Assembly (NCBI RefSeq): GCF_030580855.1
Contig: NZ_JAUQOP010000032.1
Coordinates: forward strand, 1-64,000
Reading direction: 5' to 3'
DNA: 64,000 nucleotides
Origin: Pseudomonas citrullilanati
Lineage (GTDB): Bacteria; Pseudomonadota; Gammaproteobacteria; Pseudomonadales; Pseudomonadaceae
Part shown: positions 33,838 through 42,985 of the stretch, piece after piece
Numbering within the stretch: the first letter of the stretch is position 1
How the letters are laid out: every line of letters starts with the position of its first letter
The notes under the pieces: model-generated
Seen by the model: only the letters and a program-made list of their open reading frames with translations
Databases searched by the model: none
What the model was told of the DNA's origin: nothing
Translations under genes and position numbers: made by a program

Positions 33838-34932
33838 ATGCAATTCAACCCGTTGATGATCAGCCTCGCGGCATTGCTGACCCTGGCCGGGTGCGGCAGC
33901 CGCCCGGTGCAGGAACCCGAGCGCCAGCCCGCTGAGGTCAAGCGGCAGATCGTGCAGTTGTTGCCGGCCAAGACAGCGGACCGCGAAGGCTGGGCCAATG
34001 ACATCTACGTGGCCTTCTCGACCCAGCAGATTGCGACCACCACCCAAAACATCTGTGCGGTCCTGGCGGTGACCGAACAGGAATCGACGTTCCAGGCCGA
34101 CCCCAGCGTGCCGGGGCTGGGCAAGATCGCCCGGGACGAGATCGGTCGTCGCGCCGCGAAAGTGCACGTTCCCGGGCTGTTGATCAACGCTGCACTGGAA
34201 GTGCGCTCGCCCAACGGCAAAAGCTACGCCGACCGGCTCAAGGCGGTGCGCAGCGAGAAGGAACTGAGTGCGATCTTCGATGATTTCATTGGCATGGTGC
34301 CGTTGGGCAAGACGCTGTTCGATGGCTTCAACCCCGTGCACACCGGCGGGCCGATGCAGGTCAGCGTGGCTTTCGCCCAGGCCAACGCGCGCAACTACCC
34401 CTACACGGTGGACGGCTCGATCCGTCGCGAAGTGTTCAGCCGGCGGGGCGGGATGTATTTCGGTATCGCCCATCTATTGGGCTATCCGGTGAGCTATACC
34501 GAGCCGCTGTACCGTTTCGCCGATTTCAATGCCGGGTGGTACGCCAGTCGCAACGCGGCGTTCCAGCACGCGGTGAGTCGGGCGTCGGGCATTTCCCTGG
34601 CGCTGGATGGCGACTTGATCCTGCATGATTCCATCATGCCGGGCAGCACGGAGCTGGCGGTGCGCACGCTGGGCAAGTCGTTGGGGATGCGTAACCCGAC
34701 CATTCGCGACCAGCTGGAACTGGGGGATAGCCTGGCGTTCGAGGACAGCACGCTTTACAAGCGGGTGTTCGAGTTGGCCGAACGCGCCGAAGGCAAGCCA
34801 TTGCCGCGGGCAGTGTTGCCGGGGATCGTGCTCAAGAGCCCGAAGATCACGCGCCAGTTGACCACGGCGTGGTTCGCCAAGCGGGTGGATGAGCGTTATC
34901 AGCGGTGCATGGCGCGGGCGTCGGGGCGTTAG
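33838..34932 (+). CDS. DUF1615 lipoprotein
   Basis: 364 residues with a lipoprotein signal (LAALLTLAGC, so Cys becomes the N-terminus after cleavage; Gly follows). The long mature domain matches DUF1615, conserved in Gammaproteobacteria, with EQESTFQADPSVPGLGKIA and FSRRGGMYFGIAHLLGYP as notable parts; the Glu in an ExxxF context is reminiscent of lysozyme-like muramidases, but this is only a hint. The ATG at 33838 has GGAG upstream. A monocistronic envelope protein of unknown role. Confidence 0.85.
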   Translation: MQFNPLMISLAALLTLAGCGSRPVQEPERQPAEVKRQIVQLLPAKTADREGWANDIYVAFSTQQIATTTQNICAVLAVTEQESTFQADPSVPGLGKIARDEIGRRAAKVHVPGLLINAALEVRSPNGKSYADRLKAVRSEKELSAIFDDFIGMVPLGKTLFDGFNPVHTGGPMQVSVAFAQANARNYPYTVDGSIRREVFSRRGGMYFGIAHLLGYPVSYTEPLYRFADFNAGWYASRNAAFQHAVSRASGISLALDGDLILHDSIMPGSTELAVRTLGKSLGMRNPTIRDQLELGDSLAFEDSTLYKRVFELAERAEGKPLPRAVLPGIVLKSPKITRQLTTAWFAKRVDERYQRCMARASGR

Positions 34933-34984
34933 GTGGACGGTTGGCCCGGGGCGTTGGCAGGGGACCGTGGCGAGTGATCGGGGC

Positions 34985-35025
34985 TGCGTTGCAGCCCAGC
35001 GGGAGCAAGCTCCCTCGCCACGGTG
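34985..35025. repeat. REP-like inverted repeat
   Basis: GCGTTGCAGCCCAGCGGGAGCAAGCTCCCTCGCCAC contains a short GGGAGCAAGCTCCC palindrome of the REP type, in the gap between the DUF1615 gene and the convergent repeat-protein gene. Confidence 0.65.
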
Positions 35026-35062
35026 TTGGATTGCTTGAGACCTGGGGTTGCAGGGCGAGCAC

Positions 35063-35341
35063 TCATGCGTGGTTTTCGATCAGGCGGTCGGAGCCACCCT
35101 CGGCGACGCGGCGTTCCAGCAGGCGATCGGCACCGCCTTCGGCGACGCGGTTTTCGATGAGGCGGTCGGAGCCACCTTCGGCGACGCGGCGTTCCAGCAG
35201 GCGATCGGCACCGCCTTCGGCGACGCGGTTTTCGATCAGGCGATCAGAGCCGCCTTCGGCGACGACGGGTTGCGCGGTGGCGGCGAATACGTTGGCTGCC
35301 AGGACCGAGAAAGCGAGGCTGAGGATGACTTGGCGTTTCAT
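35063..35341 (-). CDS. Small secreted protein of tandem 13-residue repeats
   Basis: 92 residues. A signal peptide (about 1-20, ending NVFA) is followed by five tandem units VAEGG(S/A)DRL(I/L)E(N/R)R at residues 27-91. The units alternate in two types, so the true period is 26 residues. No Cys, no hydrophobic span after the signal: the mature form is charged, Gly-rich and probably periplasmic. At DNA level the array is nearly exact, so unit number may vary between strains. The function is unknown; similar repeat proteins are known to me in pseudomonads only as hypothetical. Confidence 0.85.
   Translation of the reverse strand: MKRQVILSLAFSVLAANVFAATAQPVVAEGGSDRLIENRVAEGGADRLLERRVAEGGSDRLIENRVAEGGADRLLERRVAEGGSDRLIENHA
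35069..35263 (-). repeat. Coding tandem repeat, 39 bp unit x5 (78 bp super-unit)
   Basis: Five 39-base units alternate between two sub-types inside the small secreted protein gene; units 1/3/5 and 2/4 are almost identical to each other. Slippage at this array would add or remove whole 13-residue units without changing the frame. Confidence 0.9.
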
Positions 35342-35543
35342 GAGGGTGTGCTCCGGGGTGCAGTGGTTGGTGTGGCGCCATTGTTGCGCCCGGCCTCGGC
35401 CAATAGAACTTCATTGAAATGATGGTGGATATCGACGGCGCTGATAGCGCGTTGGTCAGCTCGATGCCACAACGACGGCGTTGGTTTGAACGCCGGCGGG
35501 TTGGTGGGTTCTACCCCATGACCCTCTCTTCAGGAGACCGCTC

Positions 35544-36173
35544 ATGTATCAATTGTTTGGTCATCGCCAGTCGGGATCGGCGGCGGTGGAGATCGCGCTT
35601 GGGCTGTGCGAAGTGCCGTTTCGCCGGATCGATGCCTATTCGACCGAGGACAGCGAGGCGACGAACCAGCTCAAGGCATTGAACCCCCAGGCCCAGGTGC
35701 CCACCCTGCAATTACCGGATGGCTCGGTGCTGACTGAGGCGGCGGCGATCCTGATTCACCTCGGGTTGAGCTTTCCGGGCTCGAAGTTGCTGCCCGAGGA
35801 CCCCCTCGAACGTGCGCAAGCGGTGCGGGGCCTGGTCTATGTCGCCGCCAATTGCTACACGCCCATCGGCATCATCGATTTTCCCCAGCGCTGGCTGGAC
35901 GGCGGGGATGACGCCAGCGGCCAGCAATTGGTGCGGGGCACCCAGCAACGGCTGTATCGCAACTGGGCGTTGTTTGCCGATCAGTTTCCGGCCCGCCCGT
36001 TTCTCGGCGGTGCCGAGCCGGGGGCCCTGGATATCCTGGCCGCCGTGATCACGCGCTGGAGTGGTACGCGGGAGGCCATGCTGAACGCCAGGCCCGAGTT
36101 CCACGCCTTGTTGGAACGCATCGATCGCCATCCACGGGTGGCGCCGGTGCTGTCGCTGCATTGGCCCGGGTGA
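35544..36173 (+). CDS. Glutathione S-transferase family protein
   Basis: 209 residues. The N-terminal thioredoxin-like domain has MYQLFGHRQSGSAAVEIAL with Ser at the glutathione-activating position, and QVPTLQLPDGSVLTEAAAIL with the TEAA turn; the C-terminal helical domain ends VLSLHWPG. The start ATG has AGGAG upstream. The 3' end is convergent with pqiC, one base apart. The substrate is not known. Confidence 0.87.
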   Translation: MYQLFGHRQSGSAAVEIALGLCEVPFRRIDAYSTEDSEATNQLKALNPQAQVPTLQLPDGSVLTEAAAILIHLGLSFPGSKLLPEDPLERAQAVRGLVYVAANCYTPIGIIDFPQRWLDGGDDASGQQLVRGTQQRLYRNWALFADQFPARPFLGGAEPGALDILAAVITRWSGTREAMLNARPEFHALLERIDRHPRVAPVLSLHWPG

Positions 36174-36174
36174 A

Positions 36175-36699
36175 TCAGGGGCAGGCGTTTCGAGTGGCGG
36201 CCTGCTCGACGAGGCCGACCAACTGGCGGACGTTGTTCTGGTGGGCGCTCACCAGTTCGTCGATGCTGCCGCCCGCCGGCGTCTGCAGGCTGCTGCGGCA
36301 GGTGAGGGCGGGGCCCTGCGTGCCCCGCAACCGCCACTGCACATCCATGCGGGCATAGCGCCCGGGAATCGAGTCGAAGCGCTGCACGTCCACGCGCAGC
36401 AACCGCTTGGCCGCGCCGGGATTGTTCAGTTGTTCGTCCAGGCTGCTGTGCAACTCATCGGCCAGGCTGGCGCCCCACCATTCGGTTTCCAGGATCGCCA
36501 GGCCGCTGCTGCCTTGGCGAATGACCATCTGGGTGCGATCCACCTGGGGCGGTACGCTGACTTGCTCGACCTGAATGTCTGCGTTCGACCGCGACTGGCC
36601 GGCCGGCTGCACAGGGCTCAGGGTGTGGTAGTGGATCGGGTCGCTGCGGCAGGCGACGAGCAGCAGGACGAGGGCGACCCCCAGGCATTTCAGCGGCAT
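36175..36699 (-). CDS. pqiC: PqiC outer-membrane lipoprotein
   Basis: 174 residues with lipoprotein signal MPLKCLGVALVLLLVAC (lipobox LVAC). The ABC-transport auxiliary (YmbA-like) domain follows, with YHTLSPV and VEQVSVPPQVDRTQMVIRQ. PqiC anchors the PqiB tunnel to the outer membrane. The ATG at 36699 is chosen because AGGAG lies seven bases upstream and the signal peptide then begins at once; the ATG at 36720, overlapping the pqiB stop, adds seven residues. Confidence 0.9.
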   Translation of the reverse strand: MPLKCLGVALVLLLVACRSDPIHYHTLSPVQPAGQSRSNADIQVEQVSVPPQVDRTQMVIRQGSSGLAILETEWWGASLADELHSSLDEQLNNPGAAKRLLRVDVQRFDSIPGRYARMDVQWRLRGTQGPALTCRSSLQTPAGGSIDELVSAHQNNVRQLVGLVEQAATRNACP

Positions 36700-36716
36700 C
36701 AGGCGTGCTCCTGTGG

Positions 36717-38375
36717 TCATTCGTTTGACGGCAATATGAGGTCCTGCGCCGGTGCATCCTTGGGGCGCCCGCGCAGCAACGATTCAGGATGGCGACTCAG
36801 GTAGTCGGACAGCTCGCGCAGCGAGCGCGACATGCGGCCCAGGTCGTCGAGGGTCTCGGTCAGTTGCTCGCGCTGGGGTGAATCCTCGGCCAGGGTGGAA
36901 TTGGCCGATTGCAGGGTCTTGCTCACGTCCTGCAACGTGCTCTGCACGCCGGGCAGGGTCTTGCCGTTGAACTGTTTCAGGCCTTTGCGCAATTCCACCA
37001 GGTTGCCGTCCAGGTTGCTGGCGATGCTTTCCAGCGGCAGCTTGTTGATCCGTTCCACCACCGATTGAAGTTGCTCCTGCAATTGCTGGAGGCTGCCCGG
37101 GATGGTCGGGATGCGTACCGGCCGGGCGTTGGGGTCGAAGGCGACCTTTTCCGCCTTGGGGTAGAAATCCAGGGAGATGTACAACTGTCCGGTCAGCAGG
37201 TTGCCGCTCCGGGCCTGGGCGCGCAGCCCGCGTTCGACGAAACTGCCGATCAGGCGGGCGCCCGCGGCCTCGTCGTCGGGGTTGTGGTTGAGGGCCTTGA
37301 GCAATTTCTCATGGGCCTTGCCCAGGCGCTGCGGGTAGATCACCACGCCGACGTTGACCGGAAAGCTGCGCTGTTTCTCGTCGAAATCCAGGTTGATGGC
37401 CACCACTCGGCCGACCTCCACGCCCAGGAATTCCACCGGCGCATCGACCCGCAAGCCGCGCAACGCCTGGTCGAAGCGCAACGCCAGGTACTGCGCCTTG
37501 CCATTGGGTGGGGCCAGGGCGCTCTGCTGGTCGGCGAACAGCTCGAAGGTCTTGTCTTCGCCGGCGGGGCTGTCGTTGGGGTTGTATTCCGGGGCCCGGA
37601 AGGCGATGCCACCCAGCAGCAAGGCCGAAAGCGACTCGGTCTTGACCGCGAAACCGTTGGCACCGACGTTGACGTCCACGCCGCTGACGTTCCAGAACCG
37701 GGTGTTCTCGGTGACGTAGACATCGTTGGGCGCGTTGACGAACACGTCGATGTCGACGCCCTTGCCCTCGGCATCCAGGGCGTAGGACACGACCTGGCCC
37801 ACCGGGATCTTGCGCAGGTACACCGGCGAGCCGATGTCCAGCGAGCCGAGGTCCTGGGAATGCAAGGTGAAGCGCTTGCCCGGTTCGCCATAGGTGATCG
37901 GCGGCGGGGCTTCCAGGCCGGTGAAGGATTTGGCGCGCACCTTCGACTGGCCGGCGTCGGCGCCGATGAAGTCGCCGGACAGCAAGGTGTCGATCCCCGA
38001 GATCCCGCCCGCGCCGATGCGCGGCCGCACCACCCAGAACACCGAGTCCTCGTGGGTGAAGGTGTCGGCGTTCTTGGCGAGCTTGACCGTGGCGGTGACG
38101 TTCTTCTGGTCCTCGCTCAACTGCACGTCGGTGACCTGGCCGATGACCACGTTGCGGTATTTCACCTCGGTCTTGTTGGCCGTCAGGCCCTGGCCGGTCT
38201 TGAAGGTAATGGTGATGGTCGGGCCTTCCTGCAGCCAGTCGTGGACCACCAGCGACACCCCCACCAGCACCGCGATGATTGGCACGATCCACACCAGCGA
38301 AACGCTCCAGCGGCGGGTGCTGACGTTGGCGCGCCCCGGCCCGGGCCGTTGCCCGTCAGTGGCTTGCGTCTTCAT
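36717..38375 (-). CDS. pqiB: PqiB MCE-domain intermembrane transport protein
   Basis: 552 residues. One N-terminal membrane span (VSLVWIVPIIAVLVGVSLVV) is followed by three MCE domains (beginning about at ITITFKTGQGLTANKTEVKY, GKRFTLHSQDLGSLDIGSPV and AQYLALRFDQALRGL) and a long C-terminal helical region rich in Leu/Gln/Ser that forms the needle. PqiB forms a hexameric syringe spanning the periplasm for lipid or hydrophobic-compound transfer. The start overlaps the pqiA-2 stop by 20 bases. Confidence 0.95.
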   Translation of the reverse strand: MKTQATDGQRPGPGRANVSTRRWSVSLVWIVPIIAVLVGVSLVVHDWLQEGPTITITFKTGQGLTANKTEVKYRNVVIGQVTDVQLSEDQKNVTATVKLAKNADTFTHEDSVFWVVRPRIGAGGISGIDTLLSGDFIGADAGQSKVRAKSFTGLEAPPPITYGEPGKRFTLHSQDLGSLDIGSPVYLRKIPVGQVVSYALDAEGKGVDIDVFVNAPNDVYVTENTRFWNVSGVDVNVGANGFAVKTESLSALLLGGIAFRAPEYNPNDSPAGEDKTFELFADQQSALAPPNGKAQYLALRFDQALRGLRVDAPVEFLGVEVGRVVAINLDFDEKQRSFPVNVGVVIYPQRLGKAHEKLLKALNHNPDDEAAGARLIGSFVERGLRAQARSGNLLTGQLYISLDFYPKAEKVAFDPNARPVRIPTIPGSLQQLQEQLQSVVERINKLPLESIASNLDGNLVELRKGLKQFNGKTLPGVQSTLQDVSKTLQSANSTLAEDSPQREQLTETLDDLGRMSRSLRELSDYLSRHPESLLRGRPKDAPAQDLILPSNE

Positions 38376-39015
38376 CCAGGGCCTCCTCGGATGGTTGGGT
38401 GTCCCAGATCAGCCGGGGGTCGAAACTCATGGCCGACAGCATGGTGAACAGCACCACCAGGCCGAAGAACAGGATCCCCGGGCGCGGCTCGATGTCGCTC
38501 AGGGCCTGGAACTTCACCAATGCCGCCACCAGGGCCACCACCAGCACGTCGAGCATCGACCAGTAGCCGATCACTTCCACCAGCCGGTAGAGCTTGGCCC
38601 GCTGGACCTGGGCCCAGGTGCTGCGGCGCTGGACGGTCACCAGCAACAACGTCAGCACGACGAACTTGATGCCCGGCACCGCGATGCTGGCGATGAAGAT
38701 GATCAGGGCGATGTCCCAGGCGCCGCCCTGCCAGAACTCGATGACGCCACTGATGATGGTGCTGTCGGCACCTTCGCCGAGCATCTGGGTATTCATCACC
38801 GGCAGCAGGTTGGCCGGGATGTAGAACACCAGCGCGGCCAGCATGTAGGCCCAGGTGCGGGTGATGGGATCGGGCTTGCGCCGATGCAGCTCGGCGTCGC
38901 AGCGGGGGCAGGCCTGGGGGGCGTCGCTCATGTCGCAGGCCAGGCCACAGCTGTGGCACAGGCACAGGTTCAGGTCGTCGGCCTTGGGCGGAGGGGCCGG
39001 CGGCGGGCCGTTCAC
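38356..39015 (-). CDS. pqiA: PqiA, second half (separate gene)
   Basis: 219 residues with four membrane spans. A zinc-ribbon-type CLCHSCGLACDM / CPRCDAELH pair precedes the spans; YIPANLLPVMNTQMLGEG and IALIIFIASIAVPGIKF are characteristic of PqiA. The start is GTG at 39015, overlapping the previous stop (GTGA). In E. coli both halves are one polypeptide; in this genome they are separate, coupled genes. It is the inner-membrane partner of PqiB. Confidence 0.9.
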   Translation of the reverse strand: MNGPPPAPPPKADDLNLCLCHSCGLACDMSDAPQACPRCDAELHRRKPDPITRTWAYMLAALVFYIPANLLPVMNTQMLGEGADSTIISGVIEFWQGGAWDIALIIFIASIAVPGIKFVVLTLLLVTVQRRSTWAQVQRAKLYRLVEVIGYWSMLDVLVVALVAALVKFQALSDIEPRPGILFFGLVVLFTMLSAMSFDPRLIWDTQPSEEALDEDASH

Positions 39016-39608
39016 AAGCTGTCCCAGAGGTCGCGGACATCGCGCCCGGCAATGCGGATCATCAACAAGCTCAGGACCGCCAGGGCAAACAGGCCGATGC
39101 CCGGCAGCACGTCCAGCAGCCCGGCCAGCTTGATCACCGCCACCAGCGCGCCCAGCAGGCAGACTTCGAGCATGCTCCAGGGCCGCAGGCTTTCCAGGCT
39201 GCGCATGCACAGGTTGAAGCCGGGCGCTCGGCGCTGGGCGTGGGCGTAGCCCAGCACCCAGAGCAGCAGGAGCAGTTGCAGGGCCGGCGCGACGATGATC
39301 GCCACGGCGGCCACCAGGGCGATGAAAGTAATCGGCCCGTGGCTCAGCGCGACGATGGAGTCCCACAATGTGGCGCTGTTGCTCAGGCCCTTGAACCGGA
39401 TGCTCATGACCGGATAGACATTGGTGAATGCCCACAGCACCGCGGCCGTGACCGTCAGGGCCAGGCGTTGCTCGATGCTCAGGCCGTTGTAGCGCTGGAT
39501 GACGGCATGGCAACGCACGCACGAGGCTTTTTGATGGCGGACGAGGGCCACCGGCTCGTACACCGCATCGCAATGTTCACAGATGATCAGTCGGGCGGAG
39601 GTGGCCAT
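39012..39608 (-). CDS. pqiA: PqiA, first half (separate gene)
   Basis: 198 residues with a zinc-ribbon (CEHCDAVYEP and CVRCHAVIQ) and four membrane spans (LALTVTAAVLWAFTNVYPVMSI, APALQLLLLLWVLGYA). It is the homologue of the N-terminal half of E. coli PqiA. It overlaps the following half by GTGA, so one can expect a 1:1 pair. The order pqiA1-pqiA2-pqiB-pqiC forms the operon. Confidence 0.9.
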   Translation of the reverse strand: MATSARLIICEHCDAVYEPVALVRHQKASCVRCHAVIQRYNGLSIEQRLALTVTAAVLWAFTNVYPVMSIRFKGLSNSATLWDSIVALSHGPITFIALVAAVAIIVAPALQLLLLLWVLGYAHAQRRAPGFNLCMRSLESLRPWSMLEVCLLGALVAVIKLAGLLDVLPGIGLFALAVLSLLMIRIAGRDVRDLWDSL

Positions 39609-39668
39609 CGAGATGCTCGGGCAGGGGCAACTCCTTCAATATAGAAGTGAACGGCAAATCGGCAACCC

Positions 39669-39693
39669 GTGGCAGCGAGCCGCTCGCTGCCAC
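39669..39693. repeat. 11-base inverted repeat between the CBS gene and pqiA
   Basis: GTGGCAGCGAG-CCG-CTCGCTGCCAC, a perfect 11-base stem with 3-base loop between the CBS-domain gene and pqiA. No T-run follows on either strand; it resembles a REP-type palindrome or a protective hairpin. Confidence 0.6.
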
Positions 39694-39718
39694 CTCGTTC
39701 GGCGACGCGGTGAACCGG

Positions 39719-40159
39719 TCATTCGCCGCGGATGTATTGCTCCAGCTGTCGGATCAGGTCCGCCTGCTCGGCAATGGCTTCCTTGACCAGGTCGCCGATG
39801 GACAACAGGCCGACGAGCTTGCCGTCGTCCACCACGGGCAAGTGGCGCAGGTGCTTTTCCGTCATGATGCTCAAGCAGGTCTCGACGTTCTGGTGCGGGT
39901 CGATGGTGATCACCGGGGAAACCATGATGTCGCTGACCTTGGTCCCCACCGACGAGCGGCCGTGCAGGACCATTTTGCGCGCGTAGTCGCGCTCGCTGAT
40001 GATCCCCAATACTTCCCCGTTCTTGACCACCAGCAAGGCGCCGACGTTCTTCTCGGCCATGCGCATCAGGGCCTGCAATACCATGTCGTCCGGTGAGATG
40101 GTGTGCACTTGCTGGTTCTTCTCATCTTTTATCCGGAGCAGTTGCGCGACGGTTTTCAT
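39719..40159 (-). CDS. Tandem CBS-domain protein
   Basis: 146 residues made of two CBS domains (about 10-70 and 75-138): VHTISPDDMVLQALMRMAEKN, ALLVVKNGEVLGIISERDYA and VITIDPHQNVETCLSIMTEK, HLPVVDDGKLVGLLSIGDLV. Such stand-alone pairs bind adenine nucleotides and act as energy sensors, often modulating a partner. No partner is evident nearby. The ATG at 40159 is the natural start. Confidence 0.9.
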   Translation of the reverse strand: MKTVAQLLRIKDEKNQQVHTISPDDMVLQALMRMAEKNVGALLVVKNGEVLGIISERDYARKMVLHGRSSVGTKVSDIMVSPVITIDPHQNVETCLSIMTEKHLRHLPVVDDGKLVGLLSIGDLVKEAIAEQADLIRQLEQYIRGE

Positions 40160-40297
40160 GGTGGGCCTCGGGTTGTTTTGCGGGGGTGGTTAAAGAATCG
40201 TAGACCCGACGGCGCAGAGCAAGCGCTAAAGCGGCGGCCAGTCGTCAAATAACGTCATGGCCGGGGAAACTACTGCAAGCTCAAGTCATGCGCTGTT

Positions 40298-40395
40298 GTG
40301 GCGAGGGGATTTATCCCCGTTGGGCTGCGCAGCAGCCCCAATAAACAGGTGTTAGGACTGCTTCGCAGCCCAGCGCGGATAAATCCCCTCGCCAC
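40298..40395. repeat. REPIN (GTGGCGAGGGGATTTATCCC type)
   Basis: Two inverted copies of the REP GTGGCGAGGGGATTTATCCC...GGGATAAATCCCCTCGCCAC type, about 100 bases in all, ending 38 bases before polB. It extends the polB frame upstream artificially. Confidence 0.85.
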
Positions 40396-40432
40396 AGGTA
40401 GAATTGTCGCCTATGCAAAATTCGAGGTTGCA

Positions 40433-42799
40433 GTGGTGGATCTACAGCAGGGCTTCGTCCTGACCCGGCATTGGCGCGACACCCCGGCCGGCACCGAAGT
40501 CGAGTTCTGGCTGGCCACCGATGCCGGTCCCCGGCGCGTGCGCTTGCCGGTGCAGCCGTCGGTGGCGTTCGTGCCCCAGGTCCAGCGTGGCCAGCTCGAG
40601 GCGCTGTTGCAGGGGGAGAAGGACATCGAGCTGCGTCCCCTGGACCTGCTGGATTTCGAGCATCGTCCGGTGCTGGGGCTGTATTGCCAGCAGCACGCCC
40701 AGTTGATGCGCCTGGACACCACGCTGCGCCGCGCCGGGGTCGAGGTGTTCGAGGCCGATATCCGGCCGCCGGAACGCTACCTGATGGAGCGCTTCATCAC
40801 CGCGCCGGTCTGGTTCGGCGGCACCCCGGCCGCCGATGGCCTGCTGGTGGAAGCGCAAATGAAACCGGCACCCGGCTACCGTCCGGCCTTGCGCCTGGTG
40901 TCCCTGGACATCGAGACCACCGCCCAGGGGGATTTGTATTCCATCGCCCTGGAAGGTTGCGGCGAGCGCCAGGTGTACATGCTCGGGCCGCCCAATGGCG
41001 ACGACAGCGGGGTGGATTTCCAGCTCGAATACTGCGAGTCGCGGGCGCTGCTGCTCAAGAAACTCAACGAGTGGTTCGCCCGCTTCGATCCCGACGCGAT
41101 CATTGGCTGGAACGTGGTGCAGTTCGACCTGCGGGTGCTGCATGAGCATGCCCGCCGGTTGGCGGTGCCGTTGCGCCTGGGGCGCGGCGGGGAAGAGATG
41201 CAGTGGCGCGAGCACGGCGCGCGCAACAACCACTTTTTCGCCTCGGCGGCCGGCCGGCTGATCATCGACGGCATCGAGTCGCTGCGGTCGGCCACCTGGA
41301 GCTTCCCGTCGTTCAGCCTGGAAAATGTCGCCCAGACGCTGTTGGGGGAGGGCAAGGCGATCGATAACCCATACCAGCGCATGGACGAGATCAACCGCAT
41401 GTTCGCCGAGGACAAGCCGGCGCTGGCGCGCTACAACCTCAAGGATTGCGAGCTGGTGACGCGGATCTTCGCCAAGACCGAACTGCTGACGTTCCTGCTG
41501 GAACGGGCCAGTGTCACCGGCCTGCCGGCGGACCGCAGCGGGGGATCGGTGGCCGCCTTCACCCATTTGTACATGCCGCTGATGCACCGCCAGGGGTTCG
41601 TCGCGCCCAACCTGGGGCAACGCCCGCCCGAAGCCAGCCCGGGTGGCTTCGTCATGGATTCGCAACCGGGGCTCTACGAGTCGGTGCTGGTGCTGGACTA
41701 CAAGAGCCTGTACCCGTCGATCATCCGCACCTTCCTCATCGACCCGGTGGGCTTGATCGAGGGCCTGCGCCACCCGGACGATGGCGCGTCGGTGCCGGGC
41801 TTTCGCGGGGCGCGTTTTTCCCGCACCCGCCATTGCCTGCCGGCCATCGTGGCGCGGGTCGCCGAAGGCCGGGAGACGGCCAAGCGCGAACACAATGCCC
41901 CGCTGTCCCAGGCCCTGAAAATCATCATGAACGCCTTCTATGGCGTGCTCGGTTCCAGTGGCTGTCGCTTCTTCGACCCGCGGCTGGCCTCGTCCATCAC
42001 CCTGCGCGGCCACCAGATCATGCAGCGCACCCGGCAGTTGATCGAAGCCCAGGGGCACGTGGTGATCTACGGCGACACCGACTCCACGTTCGTCTGGCTG
42101 CGTCGCGCCCATGGCCAGGAAGAAGCGGCGAAGATCGGCCGCGAGCTGGTGGCGCACGTCAACCAATGGTGGCGCGAACAGGTGCGTGACGAATTCGGCC
42201 TGGAGAGTGCGCTGGAGTTGCAGTTCGAAACCCACTTCAAGCGCTTCTTGATGCCGACGATTCGCGGCGCGGAGGAGGGCAGCAAGAAACGCTACGCCGG
42301 GCTGGTGACGCGCGCCGATGGCCACGACGAAATCGTCTACAAGGGCCTGGAGACCGTGCGCACCGATTGGTCGCTGCTGGCCCGGCAGTTCCAGCAGGAG
42401 CTGTACGAGCGGATCTTCCATCGCAGGCCCCACCAGGATTATGTGCGCGATTACGTGCGACAAACCCTGGCCGGCGCGTTCGATGAGCGCCTGGTCTACC
42501 GCAAGCGCCTGCGCCGTCCGCTGGACGACTACGAACGCAACGTGCCGCCCCATGTGCGGGCGGCACGGCTGGCCGACGCGTTCAACCAGCGCCAGGGTCG
42601 CCCACCGCAATACCAGAATGGCGGCTGGATCAGCTACGTCATCACCGTCGCCGGTCCCGAGCCTCTGGAAATCCGCAGTGCGCCCATCGATTACGACCAT
42701 TACGTGACCAAGCAGCTACAACCGGTGGCGGACGCGATCCTGCCGTTCGTGGACGATGATTTTTCGACGTTGGTGGGCGGGCAGATGGGGTTGTTTTAA
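40433..42799 (+). CDS. polB: DNA polymerase II (family B)
   Basis: 788 residues, as in P. aeruginosa. The proofreading exonuclease has SLDIETT (Exo I), IIGWNVVQFD (Exo II) and YNLKDCELV (Exo III). Polymerase motifs are DYKSLYPSII (A), KIIMNAFYG (B) and YGDTDSTFV (C). It restarts stalled forks and takes part in damage tolerance as part of the SOS response in other bacteria. The start is GTG at 40433 (GAGG upstream) or 40436; the upstream open frame passes through a REPIN and is not part of the gene. Confidence 0.95.
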   Translation: MVDLQQGFVLTRHWRDTPAGTEVEFWLATDAGPRRVRLPVQPSVAFVPQVQRGQLEALLQGEKDIELRPLDLLDFEHRPVLGLYCQQHAQLMRLDTTLRRAGVEVFEADIRPPERYLMERFITAPVWFGGTPAADGLLVEAQMKPAPGYRPALRLVSLDIETTAQGDLYSIALEGCGERQVYMLGPPNGDDSGVDFQLEYCESRALLLKKLNEWFARFDPDAIIGWNVVQFDLRVLHEHARRLAVPLRLGRGGEEMQWREHGARNNHFFASAAGRLIIDGIESLRSATWSFPSFSLENVAQTLLGEGKAIDNPYQRMDEINRMFAEDKPALARYNLKDCELVTRIFAKTELLTFLLERASVTGLPADRSGGSVAAFTHLYMPLMHRQGFVAPNLGQRPPEASPGGFVMDSQPGLYESVLVLDYKSLYPSIIRTFLIDPVGLIEGLRHPDDGASVPGFRGARFSRTRHCLPAIVARVAEGRETAKREHNAPLSQALKIIMNAFYGVLGSSGCRFFDPRLASSITLRGHQIMQRTRQLIEAQGHVVIYGDTDSTFVWLRRAHGQEEAAKIGRELVAHVNQWWREQVRDEFGLESALELQFETHFKRFLMPTIRGAEEGSKKRYAGLVTRADGHDEIVYKGLETVRTDWSLLARQFQQELYERIFHRRPHQDYVRDYVRQTLAGAFDERLVYRKRLRRPLDDYERNVPPHVRAARLADAFNQRQGRPPQYQNGGWISYVITVAGPEPLEIRSAPIDYDHYVTKQLQPVADAILPFVDDDFSTLVGGQMGLF

Positions 42800-42828
42800 G
42801 GCAATCCTCATTCGCTTGACCAACCCCT

Positions 42829-42940
42829 GTGGCGAGGGGATTTATCCGCGCTGGGTCGCGTAGCGGCCCCAGAAGCGTCGCTGCCACCTGCCAAGCTGGC
42901 GAGTGCTGCGCACTCGAGCGGGGGTAAATCCCCTCGCCAC
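42829..42940. repeat. REPIN (GTGGCGAGGGGATTTATCC type)
   Basis: Inverted pair of the same REP family as the one before polB, between polB and a convergent aldo/keto reductase gene; the inner part carries an additional CGAGTGC palindrome variant. Confidence 0.82.
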
Positions 42941-42985
42941 AAAAGCCCTGTTGCCTTCATCGCCAACACGTAGTGACCCACCGAC

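Noticed and set aside
35069..35263. Regular repeats that could suggest a CRISPR array
   Set aside because: The period is 39/78 bases without unique spacers and the units are in frame within a secreted-protein gene.
36909..38447. 512-codon open frame on the plus strand opposite pqiB
   Set aside because: pqiB with its MCE domains is on the other strand; the antisense frame has no family features.
40298..40432. Upstream extension of polB
   Set aside because: The extra codons translate a REPIN; family length and the GAGG site favour GTG 40433.
40442..42700. 752-codon open frame on the minus strand opposite polB
   Set aside because: The plus strand carries all polymerase and exonuclease motifs; the opposite frame has no recognisable domain and is expected from high third-position GC.
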